Position numbers and translations under genes: made by a program
In this document: one piece after another, positions 11,685-23,673 of the stretch
How positions within the stretch are numbered: the first letter of the stretch is position 1
How the letters are laid out: each line of letters begins with the position of its first letter
The notes under the pieces: generated by a model
Told to the model about the DNA's origin: nothing
What the model saw: the letters and a program-made list of their open reading frames with translations, nothing else
Databases searched by the model: none
Source: Crotalaria pallida
Taxonomy: Eukaryota > Streptophyta > Magnoliopsida > Fabales > Fabaceae
Direction of reading: 5' to 3'
Assembly: GCA_037953625.1 (NCBI GenBank)
Contig: CM075655.1
Coordinates: forward strand, 124,131,001 to 124,195,000
Length of the DNA stretch: 64,000 nucleotides

Positions 11685-13497
11685 AAGGGAAATTATTTTA
11701 CTCCCAATATTATTTGAAAATGCCATGTCACTTTGATTTTTTATTTCGAATTTTTTTTTCACGTATTATCCGGAGTGTGATGAGAAATCCAACTTCCCCA
11801 TCCAAAAATTCTCAAACTTGCTCGCATACTCTCAAACTCAAGTCAACCCAAACTCTCAAATTCATTCTCAATTCTCAAACTTCCATCTCACACTCTCGAA
11901 CTCAAAAATTATTTTTCCACGTAATATTTGGGTTGTAAATATAACTCAATATAATGATCCTTGCAACAATTACGATCATGACATGTAGTTTCAACTATGT
12001 ATAAAAAGGGGAAGGCTCCCGTGCATTGTTAATTAAACCATGCATCGGTGCTTGGTTTAATTTTTTTTTTGTTTTTCAAATTTTTTTAATACAGATTTAT
12101 TCAGAATATTTTTTAACACAAGTTTGTATATAGATTTATTAGAATCTGTAAATTTTGAATACAGTTTTACTCAATACAGTTTTTTAAGAACACAGAGTAA
12201 AAAAAATCCAAATTATAAAAATCACTTCATATCCGTAAAAAAGAAAACACATAGAATATTTTTTAATTGATTAAATTTTAAAAAAATAAATAAATAACCC
12301 AGAAATAAAGACATGCACCGAATGCATGCTATATTTTTTATGCACCGGAGCCACTGCCGTATAAAAAGGTCATGAGATTGACTCACTACTATAGTATTCA
12401 TGCTCTAGTCGTGAACGACATTCACCACGCACTAAGCAAAAAAATAAAAAATAAAAAATGTCACAACTAACCAATATCCATATGACTATACGAGTATGTG
12501 TTTCTCTCAGCCCTCATGCATGCCACCTCGGTTCAATAAGGTGCATCACTTGTTTATATTTACTTGTTACCTTGCAAGTTGCAACACTCTTAAAAGAAAA
12601 GTGTTTATTTGTAAGTCGTTGTGCATGATTAATCTCCCAAATTACAGACGTGAATTATCTCACGATCCTGATTTTTTACATAATTATAAGTCATAACTGC
12701 AATTCACGATCATAATTTTTGCAAGGACATATTGTGCGTTAGATTCACAATCACCACCCTTCCACCCCACCGTATAGTCTTCGTGTCACCTCCACCAAAT
12801 TACTGTTATGATCGCGTCATTATGTCATATGCACGCATTCATTGGTTTGAGGTTGCAGATCCATATGAGCTATGGCGGTTTCACTATGGAGAGCTCGCAC
12901 TGTTTCTTCCTTCCCTTTAATTTCACTAATTGTTGTTATCAATCATACACAACATATGAACACCAGCCCTTGTATGATGTATTTTACACTTGTCATAATC
13001 TTTGCTTTGATCATTAATTACATTCACAGCCCAAATGTTACGTGTAAAAAACGGATTCATTTGAGAAAAAATTAGAGTGGGATGACAGTGTCAAATATTT
13101 GAGGAAAAATAATTTCCCAATGGAAGAAATATAAGAGTAAGGTTTTTGTCACTCCACTTTAATTTTTAATTCTTAAAATATTCTTACACACAAAAATATA
13201 TTTTCCCTTTTTATTTTCAAGAACCAATATATCTCATCCTTAACTTTATTAATTTTTCCTTCACTTAATGGCAGTCCTTCATCTCATCTTCTCACTCTTC
13301 ACTCTCATAGTTTTTGTTTTTTTATTTTTCTTCAGTGCTCGGGTCGTGACCTAAAAAATTTGGGTCATGACCTATATGTAATACATTCACAGCCGAAATA
13401 TTATGTGAAAAAAAAAGGAGTCATTTGAGAAAAAATCAAAGTGGGATAACACTGTCAAATATTCGGGAAAAAATAATTTTCCAATTGGTGAAATATA
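11685..13497. repeat. Fold-back repeat cluster
   Basis: A block of about 110 bp (TTCACAGCCCAAATGTTACG, then CATTTGAGAAAAAAT, then TGTCAAATATTTGAGG) occurs at 13018-13135 and as a direct copy at 13378-13495. An inverted version lies at about 11685-11790. A second inverted pair links 11930-11998 with 12680-12750 (ATCCTTGCAACAATTACGAT against its mirrored form). The arrangement looks like an old long-TIR element that has been split by later insertions, including the MITE at 12009. Confidence 0.5.
12009..12358. mobile_element. MITE with GGCTCCGGTGCAT-type ends, 10-bp target duplication
   Basis: The element starts GGGAAGGCTCCCGTGCAT and ends ATGCACCGGAGCCACTGCC, inverted forms of each other. It is flanked by a perfect direct repeat GTATAAAAAG at 11999-12008 and 12359-12368. 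A 9-11 bp duplication points to the Mutator superfamily. A second copy, colinear over its whole length, lies at 45831-46183. Confidence 0.75.
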
Positions 13498-13509
13498 ATG
13501 CATGGGTAA

Positions 13510-13785
13510 ATATTCAAGCCGAGCATTAGTTTACAAATTCCAGTCTTTAGGTCCCAAACCCCGTTTTTTTTCGATTGGGTTCTACCGGAATATTTTCTGA
13601 TACTTCGAGTCGAAAAAATATATTTTCCGAGTTTAAAAATAAATTTTTTAATATAAAAATATTCAGAAAAATACATTTTCCGACTGGGGATATCGAAAAA
13701 TATTCCGACAAAACCCAGTAAAAAAAAGATTTAGGGACTAAAAACGAGATTCGGGACTAAAACTCATTCAAGCCTAGTAAGGATT
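13510..13785. mobile_element. Inverted-repeat element (MITE-like)
   Basis: The left arm (TTTAGGTCCCAAACC, TTTTTTTTCGATTGGGTTCT, GGAATATTTTCTGATA) is mirrored by the right arm (TATCGAAAAATATTCC, ACCCAGTAAAAAAAAG, TTTAGGGACTAAAAACGAG). TTCAAGCC flanks both ends. No coding content. Confidence 0.45.
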
Positions 13786-13929
13786 AGAGCCCATTTGAGG
13801 TAAAGCATAGTCCATTATTCACATTTGACGCCTTGTATCTGTTTGCCTTTGTAGGCTGTCGCTTTGTGTTAGGTGTGGGTATTATTGGGCCTTTATGTGT
13901 CACTCGGAAGGGAAAATACTAAAAAGTAC

Positions 13930-14157
13930 TACTTCCTCCATCGTAAAATATTATAGTAAAAAAAAATTTATTTTTTTCTCAAATTGAAATTTAAGTAATG
14001 AATAAAAATATTTAAAATTGCATATAATATTTTATAATTGGTTAAATAAAAAAACATGTATTAAATATTTGTTTTAGTAATTAATTAATCTAGAAAAAAA
14101 TACATCAAAAATATGTTCCTTTATTTTTGTTGTTTCCTGACATTTTGAGAGGGAATA
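13930..14157. mobile_element. Probable Stowaway-like MITE
   Basis: Starts TACTTCCTCCATCGTAAAAT and ends near TTTTGAGAGGGAATA. The internal layout resembles the clearer copy at 57373-57597. The right end is eroded. Confidence 0.4.
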
Positions 14158-14634
14158 ACGTGAGGGTTTGAAATTTCGTATGCCAAGTTTTAAATTTCAT
14201 ACCCCAAGATTTTGGGGTCAAACCAATGAATCATAGGCTCATAGCAAGGAAGTACATTTTTCGCTTGGAAATGTAAGCTAATTTGATTGAAAAACACGTT
14301 ATTTAAAAAAATTTATTAGTATTGTTACTAATACTGGAAAGACAAACTTTTTATATTAATTCTGATGATAAACATGAGCAAATAAAAATATTCTATAACT
14401 ATAAGCGATCTCAATATAAGCAAAACTGAATGTAAGTTTTTTTTTTTTAATGAATTAGACAAAATTAAATGACATAAACTAACTTTTTTAATAAGTGTGA
14501 AATTAGTTTTTGTTGTTTATGTTTCACACTAGAAGGAGTATATGGTGATTCAATAAAATTGTAAAACAACCCATCAGAGGTGTTTGTTTTTGCTTGGAAT
14601 TATGTTTTTAACTTAATTTTCAAAAATAATCATA
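14158..14634. other. Intergenic, no gene seen
   Basis: Non-coding AT-rich stretch with a poly-T run at about 14439. Nothing further is supported. Confidence 0.4.
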
Positions 14635-14647
14635 ATTTAATATGGTT

Positions 14648-14737
14648 TTTTTTTTTTTGGTTTGCACCCTGGTATCCGGCCCACTGGGCCGACTAATCCA
14701 ATTTGAGGGGGGTCCTGAGATTAAGGTTTTATTCCTC
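14648..14737 (-). mobile_element. SINE, family 2, 5'-truncated
   Basis: On the minus strand it matches the 3' part of the full SINE at 48449: GAGGAATAAAACCTTAA, GGACCCCCCTCAAATTGGAT, GGCCCAGTGGGCCGGATACC, then a T-run on the plus strand representing the A-tail. It is bounded by the perfect 13-bp target duplication ATTTAATATGGTT at 14635-14647 and 14738-14750. The tRNA-like head is missing. Confidence 0.85.
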
Positions 14738-14750
14738 ATTTAATATGGTT

Positions 14751-15434
14751 GTTCAACAATACATATTATAATTTTAGATTATATTTTAAGAAAATGATCA
14801 AAATCTAATATCTCCATCATAGGAGCTGAAAATCATTTTTGGTAAGATTATTTTTTTAAACTCATATAATTTTTCTATTATACTCTTATCACTTTAACAC
14901 ATTAACTACTTCTTATCACTGCATACTTTTTTTTTTTTTAAATTTATTGATTAAAAATAATTTTTGTTACACTATTCAAACAAACATATTAACTTAAATT
15001 TATTTTTCAACTAAGTGATTGTAACATAAATAAATTATAATTTGGAGGAGAAAGAGTGGAGTGGTGATGGTGTTTGTGAGTCATCTCAAACCAGAATCAA
15101 TTAGAGAGCAGAGAAACCAAGCAAACCAATTGAGCTATATATAATTTTAACATATTATAATCTTATCATATTATAATCACAGATTAAAGTAATCACAATT
15201 AATTTTTATTATTTATACCAAATACTACTCATTTAATCTTTGCAAGTGTAAGTAAAACTAAACTCACTTTTTTTTTTACTCGTAAAAGTACTTACAGCCT
15301 ATAATAAATAAAACATCTCTTAACCATGAAACATTTTTATGAATGAATTTTTTTTTAAAAAAAACCCTTTAACCATGAATGAAAATTGGTATCCAAGAAA
15401 ATTGCAAAATTTCGATTCGAATTTACGCTGGAAG
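14751..15434. other. Intergenic, no gene seen
   Basis: AT-rich non-coding DNA with poly-T and poly-A runs. No gene or bounded repeat is supported. Confidence 0.4.
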
Positions 15435-15450
15435 GAAATTACAACCTTGA

Positions 15451-15559
15451 GTCCGCGTAAGACAGCCCAGTTGGTGGCTGCAGGACACTTAGGATTTCCC
15501 CCTCCCCAGGTCATGGGTTCTAGTCTCAGACCTCCCATGTAAAAAAAAAAAAAAAAAAA
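15451..15559 (+). mobile_element. SINE, family 3
   Basis: Starts GTCCGCGTAAGACAGCCCAG, has a box A-like GCCCAGTTGGTGGC and box B-like GGTTCTAGTCTC, and ends in an A-run of about 19. A perfect 16-bp target duplication GAAATTACAACCTTGA lies at 15435-15450 and 15560-15575. The same family is inserted in the MULE transposase gene at 29026-29128. Confidence 0.9.
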
Positions 15560-15575
15560 GAAATTACAACCTTGA

Positions 15576-16640
15576 AAAAACGAAAAACAAAAGAGGGTTA
15601 TAAAAACAAAAAAACAAAAGTTCCTCTTCACTCTTCACCATCAAAAGTTTACTGTATTATATAAGAGTTTTTTATTTTTCTTTTCAAATTTATTAATTAG
15701 AACACTCATTTAATATGAGTAGTTTAGAAGAAAAAAGTTTTAATATTTTATAAAAAAGTTATAAAATAACCTAAATATAAAAACAAATAATTTTTTTAGA
15801 ATAAGTTGGGTATAAGAACAAAGGAGGATATGTTTACTTAAAAAAGATTAATGGGTAGGCACTGACGATGTAAACCATCAATCCATCATCCACCATTTAT
15901 TTTGATTACTCTAATCTAAAAGTAAACGACCATAAACGGATGAATGATTAATGCTACACTGATGATGTACCTTTACACTGTCGATGCATTCTCCATTTTC
16001 TCTATTAAAAATTCAAATATAATAAATAATTATTAAAAAATGTATTTTTTGAATTTCAAAAAACCAATAATATACGTTAACGATTATTTTTTTAAGTCTA
16101 GAAACTTTAAATACTTCCTTAACAAATATATCAAACATGAATTTATGATGTAATGCACACATATAGGCATATAACAGAACTCAACCAAACAATTGCTTGG
16201 AAGATCAAAACTCACTCTTTGACTCACATTCTCAGCCATCTCAACTAAACTAGAAAAAGTTTTAAACTTTGTTGGGTAGTGATTGATAGTGGAGGAGGAG
16301 GACCCACATGCTAAAGGACCCTAGACAGTGGCATTGCATTGAAGTTCAGTTGCATTTTTCATTCTCACTATTTTCATATCCCCACCCATCTTTTTGGTGA
16401 TTTTAAGAAAAAGGGTAATAATATTACTTTACCAGTTACTATAAAAAGTTTTACTTTATCCCTTTTGCTTAGAATTCAAGTACTCCTACGCAAAAAAGTT
16501 ACTACTAGTATATTGTTACTCCATGCCCCATGGATACATGTAGATATTAGAAAAAAGGGTATATTCACTACAATACTGTGCTCTCATTCCTCTGTGTTTG
16601 TTTCTTAGTGGACAATAATAAATTAATAATACATACATTT
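15576..16640. other. Intergenic, upstream region of the DA1-type gene
   Basis: Non-coding DNA, AT-rich to about 16160. The last few hundred bases before about 16640 should contain the promoter of the DA1-type gene, but I see no motif that decides a transcription start. Confidence 0.4.
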
Positions 16641-16954
16641 AGGGGATTCGGGAATTGTACTTGAACTTGGACTTGGATTGGATTCTCAACAGATTCCTTT
16701 GTCTCTGCAAATTCTTAATCTCTTCTTGTTGAGTTATCACTTATCAATTCAATCTTCTGACACTTGTTCTATATCTTTCTTCATTTAGGTAAGTAGGGTC
16801 TTCAATTTATTTATTTATTTTTATATATTTGTAGATCTTTTGAAGTAATTTAATTTAATTTGATTTAATGAGATCCTATGATTGAGATATTATGCAGCAG
16901 ATTATATATTTTAATCTGCTTATCATCCTTTGTGTAATTAAAATTTTCTTCATA

Positions 16955-17139
16955 CCAACATGGGTTGGGACGAGTGGTAAGCGGCTCGGTCTCGCTTAAG
17001 CAAGGTCTCGAGTTCGAGTCCTTGTGAATGTAGAAAATTCATGTTGGGAGACTCACCTGCCATAGCCAGGCACGCGACCCGGGTCGGATCCGGATGTACC
17101 TAGGTAGTACTTAGGGAACCGGGTGGGCAACCAAAAAAA
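16955..17139 (+). mobile_element. SINE, family 1, in 5'UTR intron of the DA1-type gene
   Basis: Full-length copy: CCAACATGGGTTGGGACGAG, a box A-like region with GTGGTAAGCGGC, box B-like GAGTTCGAGTCC, then GGGAGACTCACCTGCC, GACCCGGGTCGGATCC and an A-tail. Perfect target duplication AAATTTTCTTCATA at 16941-16954 and 17140-17153. Nearly identical to the copy at 47821-48003, so both moved recently. Confidence 0.92.
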
Positions 17140-17657
17140 AAATTTTCTTCATAAACTGATTTTTCTTTTGAATTAAATATGTAGCAAGTTTTCTGACAGC
17201 GATATTTGTTGTGGTCTGTGGAGACTATCAATCAATTAATTAAATATAAAGATTCTGAATTAAATTTATTATATATCACCTTTCCCTTTCTCTAGTCTTT
17301 GGCGGGTTTGGTCTAATGCTCTCTATTATTCCCAATCTCTGCTGTTTGTGTTGCCTATTTCTGTCAGTGCTATTGCCTCAAGTAGCACCAGGATGTTAAA
17401 TTTTAAGTTCTACATGTTTTTCCAGTATTATATGTTTTAGTTGTTGATTCTTGCAATAAACTTGCAGGGGTACCGTCATGCTGCATTTGAAGATTGGATT
17501 CAAGGCCTAGCCTTTGGTTTTTCAACATGCTACTTAGTATGCATATTTTCCTTTTATCTAAATTTCAGAACTTATTATTTTCTCCCCTACTTGTTGTGGC
17601 CGTGGGGCAGTTTTACAGGAAAAGTTTGCCAACCTGAAGGAACAAAATAGTAATCAC

Positions 17658-20600
17658 ATGGGTTGGTTTACTAAGTTGCTTAAGGGTGCCAACCATAAAA
17701 TTTTAGGAGGACAACACCATGGCAAATATGGAGAGAACGGAATTTGGGATAACCATCCTAGTTCAGTGGTAATTAAAGCTTTCCCTTTCCACCGAGAAAT
17801 TGAAATCATTAACATGAGTTAGAACTTATGCTGTCATTAAGCTAGCCTTTTATCTGACATTAGCTTGATAGTAGCGTGAATCTAACATGGTACTAGTTCC
17901 TCGGAGACTTAAGGAGATCATCTGAAGTTGTTATAGTGGCAAACTGAATGCAGGATGATTTGACTGATATCGAGAATGAAGACATAGACCATGCAATTGC
18001 TCTCTCTCTGTCAGAGGAGATAGGAAAAAAAATTGTTGGTAAGATTTATGCTTTTGCCCATTGTTAGTTAAAAAATTTCATGTTTTGGTTTATGTTCTTA
18101 AATTTAATACAAGAAGTGAGTCTGCATATAAGGTACCTAAACTTCATATTCTAAACATTACCAAAGTGGACATTGATTCACAAGCTCTTGCTCATGTCTT
18201 TTTATGCCTATTTTTGTGTCTTTTTCATTCTTGCTAAGTAAATTATGCTTTATTCATCAAAGGCTATGATGCCATTGGCTGTGTCTTGTTTACATTCTAG
18301 TTAGAGTGGTGCTAAGAAATGGAATTTGAAAATACTGTGAGGAGCATTTTGATGTCTTTGATATATAATTTTTTATATATGTATCAAGACTTATGGTTTG
18401 TTGTTTGCGTATACTGCATCTCAAGGTGCTTAACATATTTTTCGAATTTTTAGAGTCCATTGGTGAAGTTCCATTTGGTATATCTGTATTCGAAAATGGT
18501 TGCTTTTAGTCAATTAAATTAATACCATGCTAAAGTATAACAAAAATGGTCTTGTTTTTTGCCTCTTAATATCCTAGAGGACGACTCTCAATCTGAAGAA
18601 GACTTACAGCTTTGCAATATTGATGATGAGGAGGAGGATAAACATCTTGGTAAAGTTCAACCAGAGGAAGGTGAACATGTCGGCAAAGTTCAGCCAGCGG
18701 AAGGTGAACATGGTGTCAAAGTTCAACCAGAGGAAGATGAGCATCTCAACAAAGTTCAAACAGAGAATGAGGAACATCTTGGTAAAGTTCAACCAGATGA
18801 AGATGAACATCTTGCTAAAATTCAACATGATGAAGATGAACATCTTGCTAAAATTCAACTTGAGGAGGATGAGCAACTTGCTAGAGCAATTCAAGAAAGT
18901 TTGAACATTGGTTCTCCTCCTCATTATGACAACGATTCTTTATTTAAACCTTTTCCAAACATCTTTCCACCTGGATACAGGTAATTGTGGGTATATCATA
19001 TAGTATCTTTATCTGTTTAGGGAATCCAAATACTGTTTATAGATATTGCTAAAATTCACTAGTTGTGCTAAATAAAGGGAACAGATGAGAGTCCCCATGA
19101 TTAAAAGTCATTTATTTCAATGTTTGTGCAATAAACACTTTTCGACAAATAATCAACAAATTGAAGCATGACAAAAAGCTTGCCATCTGCCATCGTGAAA
19201 GGGGATGTCATGTGTTACCAATGTTGATAAAATCTGAGGAGATACAAGGAAAACTGTGAACAAGCATGATATAGAAAAAATCTTCTGAAGTTTTACATTG
19301 CAATGTAAATTGAGACTTTATCTCACTAAAATGAATCAACAAAGAAACTTGGATGCTAGGTTATCATACTAACTGATTTCGGCTCCACCTATGGTACTCT
19401 AATCCTTAGAGATTCTAGTCCAAGTCATCAAACCGGGATAATGTTGTATTTGGATTTTATGCTTGACAACTTAGTGTCTGTTAGTTTCCTCGTTGTTCTA
19501 AACTCTAAAGTACCTTTAAGATAGGTGAGTGGTCGTCATTAAAATGAGCAATTGATAATGGGGTTAACTTAGTGTCTTATTTGTGGTAAATGGTGAGCAC
19601 TTGCGAATTGACAGTGGATTGTTTTTATGATCACCTGAGAAAGTGAGATAATCACCTATGTGGTTACACTGCAGACCCATATAGGAGACATCTATAAAAT
19701 TTATTTTTCGTTGCTTAATGAATCTTTCTTACTAATTAAAAAAATGAAGATTAAACTTTGTGGAAAATCTACTTTCAGAGTCTGTGCTGGATGCAACAAT
19801 GAGATTGGCCATGGAAGATTTTTAAGTTGCATGGGAGGCATCTGGCATCCAGAATGTTTCCGCTGCCATGCTTGCAATCTGCCAATCACTGATTATGAGG
19901 TTAGAGTCTTGTTTTCTTGCTTGTATCACAAAATTGAATCTAATAAAATAAGATGAGTTTATTTTTTTGGTGTTAAAAACAAGTTGAAACTTCTGGGATT
20001 CATAAATGAAGGTCTTGAAATTATTTACTTTTTTTTCCTCAATGTGATTGTAAATAGTGCTTGAATTCCATTCATTCCTTTACAGTTTTCCATGTCCAGC
20101 AATCACCCTTACCATAAATCCTGCTACAGGGAGCAAAATCACCCAAGATGTGATGTTTGCAAGAACTTTGTAAGTATCTTAGCAGTTGTTTTTCACTTAC
20201 AGTTTTCTGTTATCCAATTCTGTTGTGCTTGTTATTTTGACATGCTTTAGAAAATGCAATGCAATGTATATATGCATGGAAGACTGTTAATTTTGAGCTG
20301 TTCTCTCTACTCAGAAACATACCTTAAAAAGATACTACCTCAGGTTCTTTATATAACACCCTTTTGAGAATTTTATTTTGGTTCACGACTCCATTCCAAT
20401 TTTCAATGGCATATCTACAAACACCCCTATTTATTCAACACTTTTTAGAATCCTAATAGTACTCCCTTCATATGTAGTGTGTTTTAAGGTTATGCACGAG
20501 TTTTAAGAAATTGTTAAATGATGTAAGGATTTGTTGTATTTTGACTATAATGCCCCTATATAATCATTATTGAAGAGAGAGAAATGTATTGGAAGTGAAA

Positions 20601-23600
20601 AAGAGAGTCTAATAAATAGGGGTGTGTTTGGAAAAATAACATTAATTATGTATTGGGTTTATAAAACAACAAGACTTATGAAACATAGTACAAATGCTAA
20701 AACAACATTATATATGAAACGGAGGGAGTAATAATTATGGGGTAGTTTTGAAAAAGCATATCAAATTTCATATTTCCAATGCCACTAACAAAACTAATCA
20801 ATTTTCTTGGTGGACGTCAATTTCTCCAAAAGGGTCTTTTGTTAAGGACCCGAGGGAGTAAAATTTCAAGAAATTACTTGAGAATGTTCTGCTGAACTTA
20901 GTAGTTGCTTAGTCTGTATGTCAAATCATGGGTCGGCAGCAGTGGCGGAGGATCTCAGGAGCAGGTGGGAGCTCCTGCTCCCCCTGAGATTTGTTAAACT
21001 ATATATAACATATTTGCATATTATAACATATGTTGGTGGTTGGCGTAGTGGTAACTGACTAACTGGCAAGGTGCTTCAACATAGAAGGGGGAGCAGCGAG
21101 TTCCTGCTTCTGCATAGCTATTTTTATTCTAGTGCAACTCACTAGTACTTTATTTTTCTTTTAAAAAAGATGGATTTTTAGCAAAACAATTACCTCACTG
21201 GGATTTGAAGCCACAAGTAGGAAATTATTCTAATGCATCTGAAGCCATTTAGACATATCATCTTTATGTGTCTATAAGCAAATTTTTAATTATAAATACT
21301 TAAAATTTAATTCTCCATAATTTTTATTTCCTTAAAATACTATTTACTTCTGCACCCCTTGCATTTTTAATCATGATCCGCCACTGGTCGGCAGCCTAAC
21401 TGATGTAATACGTGAGCCCTTCATGGAGCAGATATAAATTTGATTTTATCTTTTGGGCCAAATATGGTAAGTGTGACTCCTTCTTAAATTTTAATAAACT
21501 GGTTTCGATTCCTTCATGGGTCAGATACTCAGATGTGTAGGTGTTACTTCTTGAATTTCACTTATTGGTTTAGTACTTCACAAGAAATCGTGGAACTATT
21601 ACTCAGAGTTAAAATAATTGTGTGCTCATTTTTCAAACCTATATGATATCTGCAGTCTAGTTATGCATACGCATGTCTAACTCTATCAAATATATGCTGG
21701 CACGAATTCAGATAATGGTAGCCGTGTTAACTGGAACTTAAACTGAGTTTTCATGTAATAGCTCGATTAATAGTTTTTACGGTCATACTTGGCTATGAGA
21801 TCATTTTCAGTCCTCCAATGTAATTAATGCCATACTTTAAAATGGTAGATTTTCAGATTTCGAGGAAATCAAAAACTAAACCATTATTTTCTAATTTGGG
21901 TCAAATTCTTTTTCTTTTAAAGGCCACAGTTAATTGGTGGGCCTATAACTTATTTGTTAATGTTGATTGAATAAGTTTTTCTAGGGTTGTTACATTAACA
22001 CAGTTGTATTTCAATTTACCTGATTGCTTCAACACTTTAAACTAAAATCTGATGCTCCCCTTTCCTCCGCTCCTTTTCTTTTTAAAAGAAATCTGGTAAG
22101 CGTGTCTTTTTTAGTTTGTAATTGTATGTATACTGAAAACTAGACTTATTGATTCTTTCATCGCAGATCCCAACCAATTCAGCTGGTCTCATTGAGTATA
22201 GAGCTCACCCTTTCTGGCTGCAAAAATACTGCCCATCACATGAGCGTGATGGCACCCCTCGCTGTTGCAGCTGCGAAAGAATGGAGGTCAGTTATATCAG
22301 CTCTCAAAACATTTCATCCTGTTATTGTCAATAGAAATTAGTTGATACTAGATACTGATGGATTCTGTCCCATCCTTTATGCCCCTTCTTCTCCCTTGAC
22401 TGTGTTTTTTACTTCCCATTATGAAATTTTCCAATCAGTGCAGCCAAGGGATACAAAATATCTTTTGCTTGATGATGGTCGAAAGCTATGTCTAGAGTGT
22501 CTGGACTCGGCAATTATGGATACACATGAATGCCAACCTCTCTACCTTGAAATACAAGAATTTTATGAAGGTTTAAATATGAAATTGGAGCAGCAAGTTC
22601 CTATGCTTTTGGTAGAAAGGCCAGCACTGAATGAGGCCATGGTGGGAGAAAAGAATGTAAGTGTTAATGTCTTGAACTTTTCATTCACGGGGTTTGCCTT
22701 TTCTTTATTCTTTCTTTCCCATCTCTCTATTGTCCTGATTTTAATTGTTGTTCTGTTTTTCACCTTTAAATGTAGGGTCACCACCACTTACCTGAAACTA
22801 GAGGACTCTGCTTGTCTGAAGAGCAAACTGTCACCACCGTAGGGATTTCTTATTTGCAAATTTGAGTCTACACACTACTTTGATTCTGATCTAAAATATT
22901 TTTATAGTGGTTTTTAACCTTGTTTATAATTCTTGTAATACCAGATTTTAAGGAGACCAAGCATAGGGGCTGGCTACCGGATGGTAGACATGATAACCGA
23001 GCCTTATAGGCTGATCCGTCGTTGCGAAGTGACAGCCATCCTTGTTTTGTATGGGCTTCCTAGGTATCCCTTGTTATACAATCTATTTTCATGATCCATA
23101 GTGCTGGTAACCTTCACCGTTAATCTGTTATATATTGTATAATTCATGAATTTTGACTGAACTGTGTTTATAGGTTGTTGATAGGATCAATCCTAGCTCA
23201 CGAGATGATGCATGCATGGCTCAGACTTAAAGGTATTCATTCGGCTTTTCTATGATCAATATCATGTGGCAATAATTAAATTTTTGTTTCATGGTATCCG
23301 AGTTAGCAAAATTCACTGGTTTTGGACAGGTTATCCTAATTTGAGTCCAGAAGTTGAAGAAGGAATCTGCCAAGTCTTGGCTCATATGTGGTTAGATTCA
23401 GAGATGTATTCAGGATCTGGGAATGATGGCGCATCATCATCATCATCGTCTTCATCTTCATCCTCGTCATCGCCTTCTTCCTATTCTTCATCGTCAAAGA
23501 AAGGTAAACGGTCTGACTTTGAGAAGAAACTAGGTGAATTCTTCAAAAACCAGATTGAGTCAGATACCTCTTCTGCTTATGGAGATGGGTTCAGAATGGG

Positions 23601-23673
23601 TAACCAGGCAGTGCTCAAGTATGGTCTCAGAAGGACCCTTGATCACATCCAAATGACAGGAAGTTTCCCATAA
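17658..23673 (+). CDS. DA1: DA1-type ubiquitin-activated peptidase (UIM-LIM-peptidase)
   Basis: Coding exons: 17658-17768, 17954-18038, 18578-18980, 19779-19899, 20086-20169, 22167-22286, 22444-22656, 22776-22838, 22945-23063, 23174-23232, 23330-23673. All junctions are GT-AG and the phases agree, giving 573 aa. The start [10 protein letters not shown] is the usual DA1-family start. Order: UIM1 (about 44-58), acidic 11-residue repeats (87-163), UIM2 (about 160-174, [14 protein letters not shown]), LIM zinc domain (about 202-262), LIM-like cysteine region (to about 325), then the DA1 peptidase domain with HEMMH at 449-453 and EE 15 residues later as the third zinc ligand region. A serine-rich stretch follows. 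In Arabidopsis DA1 is activated by ubiquitylation and limits organ and seed size by cleaving growth regulators. A 5'UTR intron probably starts at 16789. The protein is longer than Arabidopsis DA1 because of the repeats. DAR paralogs are the alternative. Confidence 0.93.
18638..18868 (+). repeat. 33-bp tandem repeats coding 11-residue units in the DA1-type gene
   Basis: Exon 3 encodes seven units of pattern [11 protein letters not shown] with an exact 11-residue period (residues 87-163). They run straight into the UIM2 core [11 protein letters not shown], which fits the same register (E-x-L-A-x-x-I-Q). The units therefore look like diverged copies of the UIM helix that have lost the alanine-serine ubiquitin-contact positions. 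They would form an acidic helical spacer between UIM1 and UIM2. Confidence 0.8.
20336..20860. mobile_element. Stowaway-like MITE with a second MITE inserted (DA1 intron 5)
   Basis: The outer element starts TACCTCAGGTTCTTTATA and ends AAGGACCCGAGGGAGTA. Inside it, 20460-20730 is another element (TACTCCCTTCATATGTAG to GAAACGGAGGGAGTA). Both have TA at the edges. The nest lies in the 2-kb intron between coding exons 5 and 6 of the DA1-type gene. Confidence 0.75.
20940..21386. mobile_element. Non-autonomous hAT element in DA1 intron 5
   Basis: Terminal inverted repeats CAGTGGCGGAGGATC and GATCCGCCACTG. Flanked by a perfect 8-bp duplication GTCGGCAG at 20932-20939 and 21387-21394, the hallmark of hAT transposons. 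The interior is non-coding but holds GTTGGCGTAGTGGTAA, which resembles a tRNA box A, so it may contain a SINE piece. Confidence 0.85.

Noticed and set aside
16960..17035. tRNA-like box A and box B as a functional tRNA gene
   Set aside because: No complete cloverleaf, and the sequence is the head of a SINE with A-tail and target duplication. The same holds for 47825, 48455, 15455 and 5179-5372.
18604..18924. Long antisense frame across the DA1 repeat array
   Set aside because: It is a shadow produced by the 33-bp periodicity of the sense repeats and has no domain.
23433..23505. TCA/TCATCG-rich low-complexity DNA as an independent repeat
   Set aside because: It is in frame and encodes the polyserine linker that DA1 proteins have at this position.
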